DNA of 9,244 bases from an uncultured Candidatus Peregrinibacteria bacterium (GTDB lineage Bacteria > Patescibacteriota > Gracilibacteria > Peribacterales > Peribacteraceae): positions 1 to 9,244 of the forward strand of contig CAIJNU010000118.1 in assembly GCA_903822115.1 (NCBI GenBank). The letters run 5' to 3'. The position numbers and the translations under genes are program-made. The notes under the pieces are model-generated. The model was not told the DNA's origin. It made no database searches and saw nothing but the letters and a program-made list of their open reading frames with translations. Positions 6,591 to 9,244 of the stretch are shown here, one piece after another (positions within the stretch are counted from its first letter, which is position 1; each line of letters opens with the position of its first letter).

Positions 6591-6653
6591 ATCCCTGGAG
6601 CGATGATGCCGCTTGCGGCATTTCTCTCCCCAGCTTCGCTCCGGGGATTTTTT
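6591..6653 (+). ncRNA. Candidate small structured RNA or attenuator leader
   Basis: The predicted transcript of about 60 nt folds compactly. Thirteen bases at 6591-6603 (ATCCCTGGAGCGA) pair with 6636-6648 (TCGCTCCGGGGAT), giving 12 Watson-Crick pairs and one U-G. Inside lies a second hairpin, ATGCCGC (6606-6612) with GCGGCAT (6615-6621), and a pyrimidine-rich single-stranded stretch (6622-6635). Six T follow at once (6648-6653). An alternative local hairpin at 6627-6647 competes for the same 3' arm, which is the arrangement expected of a switching leader. A promoter sits directly upstream. No open reading frame of note fits inside. I do not recognise a known RNA family. It may be an independent RNA or the 5' leader of the flippase gene, which starts 42 nt after the T run. 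Confidence 0.5.
6627..6653 (+). terminator. Intrinsic terminator ahead of the flippase gene
   Basis: GGGGA at 6643-6647 can pair with TCCCC at 6627-6631 (inner AGC/GCT pairing, CC bulge), or with the 6591-6603 arm. It is followed by TTTTTT at 6648-6653. Either pairing gives a GC-rich stem directly before a U tract on the plus strand. No plus-strand gene lies just upstream, so the only obvious transcript it can end is the one starting near 6593. Confidence 0.6.
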
Positions 6654-6683
6654 GTGCAGCGTGCGCGACGAAGGCCCCTCCTC

Positions 6684-6689
6684 TACACT
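6684..6689 (+). promoter_or_regulatory. Possible -10 element for the flippase gene (leaderless spacing)
   Basis: TACACT (4 of 6 to TATAAT) is exactly 6 nt before the ATG at 6696, the same spacing as at 387 and 5482. No -35 is recognisable. The match is weak and gains support mainly from the repeated spacing. Confidence 0.3.
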
Positions 6690-6695
6690 CACTTC

Positions 6696-8204
6696 ATGCA
6701 GATGGCGGATGACATCATGGCTGAAGATGCGATGGGGATCGCGGCCGAGAAGTCGCACAGCGGTCGCTCAATCGCCGTGTCCACGCTCTGGCAGGTCGCG
6801 AGCCAATTCGTCATGGCGGTACTTTCGGTGGTGACGGTGAAGTTCGTGACGCTGGGGCTGAGCAAGGAGCTCGTTGGATACTACAATTCGGCGTACGGAT
6901 TTCTGCAGACATTCGCCATTCTCGCCGACTTTGGCCTCTATGCCGTATCGGTCCGCGAGATCGCGAAGGCGAAGGATCCCGAACGCGTCTTCGGCGTGTT
7001 CCTCCTTCTGAGATGTCTCATCGTGGCACTCTCGTTCGGCGCCGCCGTTGCCGCAGTGTGGGCGATGCCGCTGTGGCGGGGAACGCCCTTCCCGATCGGA
7101 GTCACCATCGCGGCGTTCGTCCCGGTCTTCACGCTTCTCGCGGGAACGATCCGCACGATCTTCCAAGTGAAGTACAAAATGCAATTCGTTTTCATTGCCG
7201 AGGTTTTCCAGCGCATCATCACGACGGCTGGCATCGGTCTCTTCGTATTCTACGGCGTTCGCCTCTCTTCCGACCTCTCCGTCTACGAATGGTTTCTCGG
7301 GATCGGGGGGATCGGCGCTTTCGTGCTCTTCCTCGTCTCCTATTTCTACGCGCTGCGCTTCATGCGTGTTCGCCTCAGCGTCGATCTTCCGCTCTTGAAA
7401 AAGATGTTTTTGCTCGCTGCTCCCTACGGCGTCGCGTACCTCCTCCTCACGATGTACCGGCAACTCGACGTCGTGTTCATCGCGCTGCTGAGACCCGATT
7501 TCGCGCTGCAGAATGCGGTGTACGGGCTCGCGGGGAGAGTGGAGGACATGGCATTTCTCCTTCCGACCTTCCTCCTCAATTCCGTTCTTCCGGTTCTGAG
7601 TCAGGATCAGGATCCGAACGCGCGGAAAAAATTATTGAGCCGAACCTTTTTCCTTTTGCTGCTGTCGGGAACGATTATGTTTCTCTTCTCATTCTTCCTC
7701 GCCCGGCCGATCACGCTCGTCTTCTCCTCGCACGCGTACCTCGGCACGCCCGGTCATCCGGGGGCGGACATGGCGTTTCGTCTCATGTCCATTCCGATGT
7801 TCCTCAATGGCATCGTCCTCTACTGCTTCTATGTTTTCCTCGCGCGCCAACAATGGGGACGACTCATGGCGAGCTTCGGTGTGGGGGTGGTGCTGACGAT
7901 TATTCTCAATCTCCTCTGGACGCCTTCGCTCGGTTTCGTCGGCGCAGGATCGGCACTCATCGTCGTGCATTTCCTCCTCGCAATCATGCTCCTTCCGCAG
8001 GCGCTGAAGGTGGCGCCGATTCACTTTGCCACGAAGGAAATATTTCAGTGGCTGACATTCTCGATTCTCTTCGGCGCCTCGCTCTTCCTCGCCGAGCCTT
8101 TCCTCAAAAATGCACTCGAAACCGCACTCTTCGGTGTTGTCTCCTGCGTCTGGATCGCGATTCTGCTCTGGATTACGCGGCTGAACCGGTTGTTTCATCG
8201 CTGA
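6696..8204 (+). CDS. Polysaccharide/oligosaccharide flippase (Wzx-like, MOP superfamily)
   Basis: A 502-residue polytopic membrane protein with about a dozen or more hydrophobic segments. An amphipathic N-terminal region of about 25 residues precedes SIAVSTLWQVASQFVMAVLS, the typical first helix of Wzx/RfbX-type flippases. Mid-protein features also fit the family: AAPYGVAYLLLTMYRQLDVVFI, in which a helix pair leads to a conserved Asp, and PTFLLNSVLPVLSQ before the second half. These proteins move lipid-linked sugars across the cytoplasmic membrane for glycan or glycoprotein assembly; the cargo is unknown and no glycosyltransferase is in view. The frame stays open from a TTG at 6558, but those codons lie on a promoter and terminator, so I place the start at the ATG 6696 (6702 is possible). 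No Shine-Dalgarno is visible. I see no clear terminator after the TGA. Confidence 0.88.
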   Translation: MQMADDIMAEDAMGIAAEKSHSGRSIAVSTLWQVASQFVMAVLSVVTVKFVTLGLSKELVGYYNSAYGFLQTFAILADFGLYAVSVREIAKAKDPERVFGVFLLLRCLIVALSFGAAVAAVWAMPLWRGTPFPIGVTIAAFVPVFTLLAGTIRTIFQVKYKMQFVFIAEVFQRIITTAGIGLFVFYGVRLSSDLSVYEWFLGIGGIGAFVLFLVSYFYALRFMRVRLSVDLPLLKKMFLLAAPYGVAYLLLTMYRQLDVVFIALLRPDFALQNAVYGLAGRVEDMAFLLPTFLLNSVLPVLSQDQDPNARKKLLSRTFFLLLLSGTIMFLFSFFLARPITLVFSSHAYLGTPGHPGADMAFRLMSIPMFLNGIVLYCFYVFLARQQWGRLMASFGVGVVLTIILNLLWTPSLGFVGAGSALIVVHFLLAIMLLPQALKVAPIHFATKEIFQWLTFSILFGASLFLAEPFLKNALETALFGVVSCVWIAILLWITRLNRLFHR

Positions 8205-8236
8205 TTTGAGCCATGGAACGGCCTCGAAGTGGCGCA

Positions 8237-8266
8237 TTGCCGATTTGCGACAAAATATGCTATAAT
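8237..8266 (+). promoter_or_regulatory. Promoter of the 8293 gene module
   Basis: An extended -10, TGCTATAAT (8258-8266, perfect TATAAT at 8261-8266), lies 18 bp after TTGCCG (8237-8242, 4 of 6 to TTGACA). Transcription would start near 8273 and leave about 20 nt of leader before the ATG at 8293. An AGGA at 8271-8274 is too far from the ATG to act as a ribosome-binding site. Confidence 0.65.
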
Positions 8267-8292
8267 AATCAGGAAATACCAAACAAATATCC

Positions 8293-9084
8293 ATGCCAAC
8301 AATGCCTGAATCGAAACCAGACGTACCCAAGATTCCTTCGGGAAATCCCAAGGAAACTGCGGAAAAACAACTGACTCACGAGCAAGTCGAGCAGAAGTTG
8401 ACTGTGCTCAAAGCGGAGATCGATGTGAAGAAGGACAAGGGTGAGAAGCTGAGCAAAGAGGACATCGCGAAGTATCGCGGAGGAATCAAGGAACTGAAAA
8501 ATTCCAAGATGCTTTCTCCCGAACAGGAAAAAGTCACCAAGACCCTCGAGGAGTGGCTGGATGCAAGCGAGAAGATCGTCAATGGACAGGCGGACACCAT
8601 GATCGAAACCTGGAAGAGCCGGGCGGACTCGTACCTCTCGGTTGCGAAGGGGTTCGGTTCATGGCTGCTCAAGCAGCTTGCGGAGCTCTGCGACAACAAG
8701 GGAATGCTCGGCGCGTTCAAAAAACTCCTCGTCGGACTCTCGCATTCCCGGGAGGCCGAGATCGCCGGGCTGAAAACAATCCCGGCACTGAAGGATGTGT
8801 CGGAAACAAGGCTCGCGGAGATTCGAACCACGCTCAATCAGAAGGCGTCGGAGATCGCGAAGGCACGTACGACGCGCGGGGCGGGGTTGCCGGATTATGA
8901 CCTCGTCTCTTTGGTCGATGAACTTGGGAAGGATTCCATCACGGACGACAAGACGCTTCTCGCAAGCGTCGACAAGCTCGCTGAGACAGAAAACACACTC
9001 ACAGGGAAATTTCAGGAGGCCAAGGCCGCGCAAATCGCAGCGAATACTCCCAATCAATCTCCTGCAAAATCGAATAATGCATGA
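8293..9084 (+). CDS. Hypothetical protein, charged and mostly helical
   Basis: I do not recognise this 263-residue protein. It has no signal peptide and no convincing membrane helix, so it is probably cytoplasmic. Residues 1-24 are Pro/Lys-rich and likely disordered. Residues about 28-105 are Lys/Glu-rich helical segments with possible coiled-coil character. Residues about 113-150 are the most hydrophobic and amphipathic part (KGFGSWLLKQL, GAFKKLLVGL) and hold the only Cys (133). A further helical region spans about 165-250, before a Pro/Ser/Asn tail. The ATG at 8293 follows the promoter at 8237-8266; a second in-frame ATG at 8302 is possible. No Shine-Dalgarno is seen. The 3' end overlaps the next gene by 8 bp, pointing to an operon and perhaps translational coupling. 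Confidence 0.8.
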   Translation: MPTMPESKPDVPKIPSGNPKETAEKQLTHEQVEQKLTVLKAEIDVKKDKGEKLSKEDIAKYRGGIKELKNSKMLSPEQEKVTKTLEEWLDASEKIVNGQADTMIETWKSRADSYLSVAKGFGSWLLKQLAELCDNKGMLGAFKKLLVGLSHSREAEIAGLKTIPALKDVSETRLAEIRTTLNQKASEIAKARTTRGAGLPDYDLVSLVDELGKDSITDDKTLLASVDKLAETENTLTGKFQEAKAAQIAANTPNQSPAKSNNA

Positions 9085-9244
9085 TGTTCTTCCTGATTCA
9101 CCGGCTCCCGCACCCGAGGCAAATCCTTCGCAGCCCGAGCGAACGCCGAAGCCTCTTGAGAAAAAAACAGAACAACCAGGGGCTAAGCCCGAAGCACCGA
9201 AGAGTCCGTTCCTCGATGAAGCCGTGAAGGCGCTGCAAACGGAA
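9077..9244 (+). CDS. Hypothetical Pro/Glu/Lys-rich protein, N-terminal part (runs off window)
   Basis: An open frame from the ATG at 9077 continues to the window edge: 56 residues without a stop. It begins MHDVLPDSPAPAPEANPS and becomes rich in Pro, Glu and Lys, then ends with SPFLDEAVKALQTE, which looks like the start of a helix. The N-terminal 40 or so residues are low-complexity and probably disordered, a style shared with the N-terminus of the upstream gene. The ATG lies before the upstream stop codon (9082-9084), an 8-bp overlap typical of co-translated pairs. The ATGATG at 9081 opens another frame that stops after about 45 codons and has an unlikely Arg-rich composition. No function can be assigned from the visible part. 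Confidence 0.7.
   Translation, partial: MHDVLPDSPAPAPEANPSQPERTPKPLEKKTEQPGAKPEAPKSPFLDEAVKALQTE

Noticed and set aside
6558..6695. N-terminal extension of the flippase from a TTG at 6558
   Set aside because: The frame is open, but the bases hold a consensus promoter, paired stems and a T6 terminator, and the extra 46 residues are Arg/Pro-rich and unlike a flippase N-terminus.
6768..7463. Minus-strand open frame rich in Glu/Arg/Asp opposite the flippase
   Set aside because: It is the complement of hydrophobic codons, a common artefact opposite membrane-protein genes.
7013..8209. Second plus-strand open frame (398 codons) overlapping the flippase
   Set aside because: It is a shifted frame of the flippase gene, Arg/Ser/Pro-rich, without hydrophobic periodicity or known motifs.
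8205..8236. Terminator after the flippase
   Set aside because: Only very short weak pairings (for example GGC with GCC) are present and there is no T run.

Overview
The window looks like a chromosomal segment of an uncultivated bacterium, probably a Candidate Phyla Radiation (Patescibacteria) lineage of the Peregrinibacteria/Peribacteria kind. This is an inference. It rests on a moderately GC-rich sequence, tightly packed genes, no recognisable Shine-Dalgarno sequence before any start codon, a large surface lipoprotein with C-terminal peptidoglycan-binding repeats, and two adjacent genes of no recognised family. TGA is used as an ordinary stop (for example at 4327-4329, 8202-8204 and 9082-9084), so the recoded UGA=Gly code of some related lineages does not apply.

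Layout on the plus strand from the left: the 3' end of an RNase J gene (to 272); a 34-bp perfect palindrome and a degenerate half copy of it (295-365); a HAD-superfamily hydrolase (387-1034); and a 1086-residue TIGR03790-type lipoprotein carrying Ig-like repeats, a (Gly)18 linker and two peptidoglycan-binding domains (1069-4329). Its last 17 bases overlap the convergent minus-strand pyrimidine pair: pyrC (dihydroorotase, 5482 to 4313) and pyrB (aspartate carbamoyltransferase, 6511 to 5594). The pair catalyses steps 2 and 3 of de novo pyrimidine synthesis, and the gap between the two genes is filled by a heptad repeat arranged as an inverted repeat.

Upstream of pyrB is a divergent control region. 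Back to back with the pyrB promoter is a strong plus-strand promoter (TTGACA, 17 bp, TAATAT). It leads within about 60 nt into a compact RNA fold ending in a U tract. This is either a tiny standalone RNA or an attenuator ahead of a polysaccharide-type flippase (6696-8204). A well-formed promoter at 8237-8266 then starts a module of at least two overlapping unknown genes (8293-9084, and 9077 to the window end) that encode charged, Pro/Lys/Glu-rich proteins.

One theme recurs: at three starts (387, 5482, 6696) a -10-like hexamer sits exactly 6 nt before the start codon, and at pyrB it sits 12 nt before. This suggests that much of the region is expressed from leaderless or nearly leaderless mRNAs. 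The least explained items are the 6591-6653 RNA element, the two unusual intergenic repeats and the surface lipoprotein.
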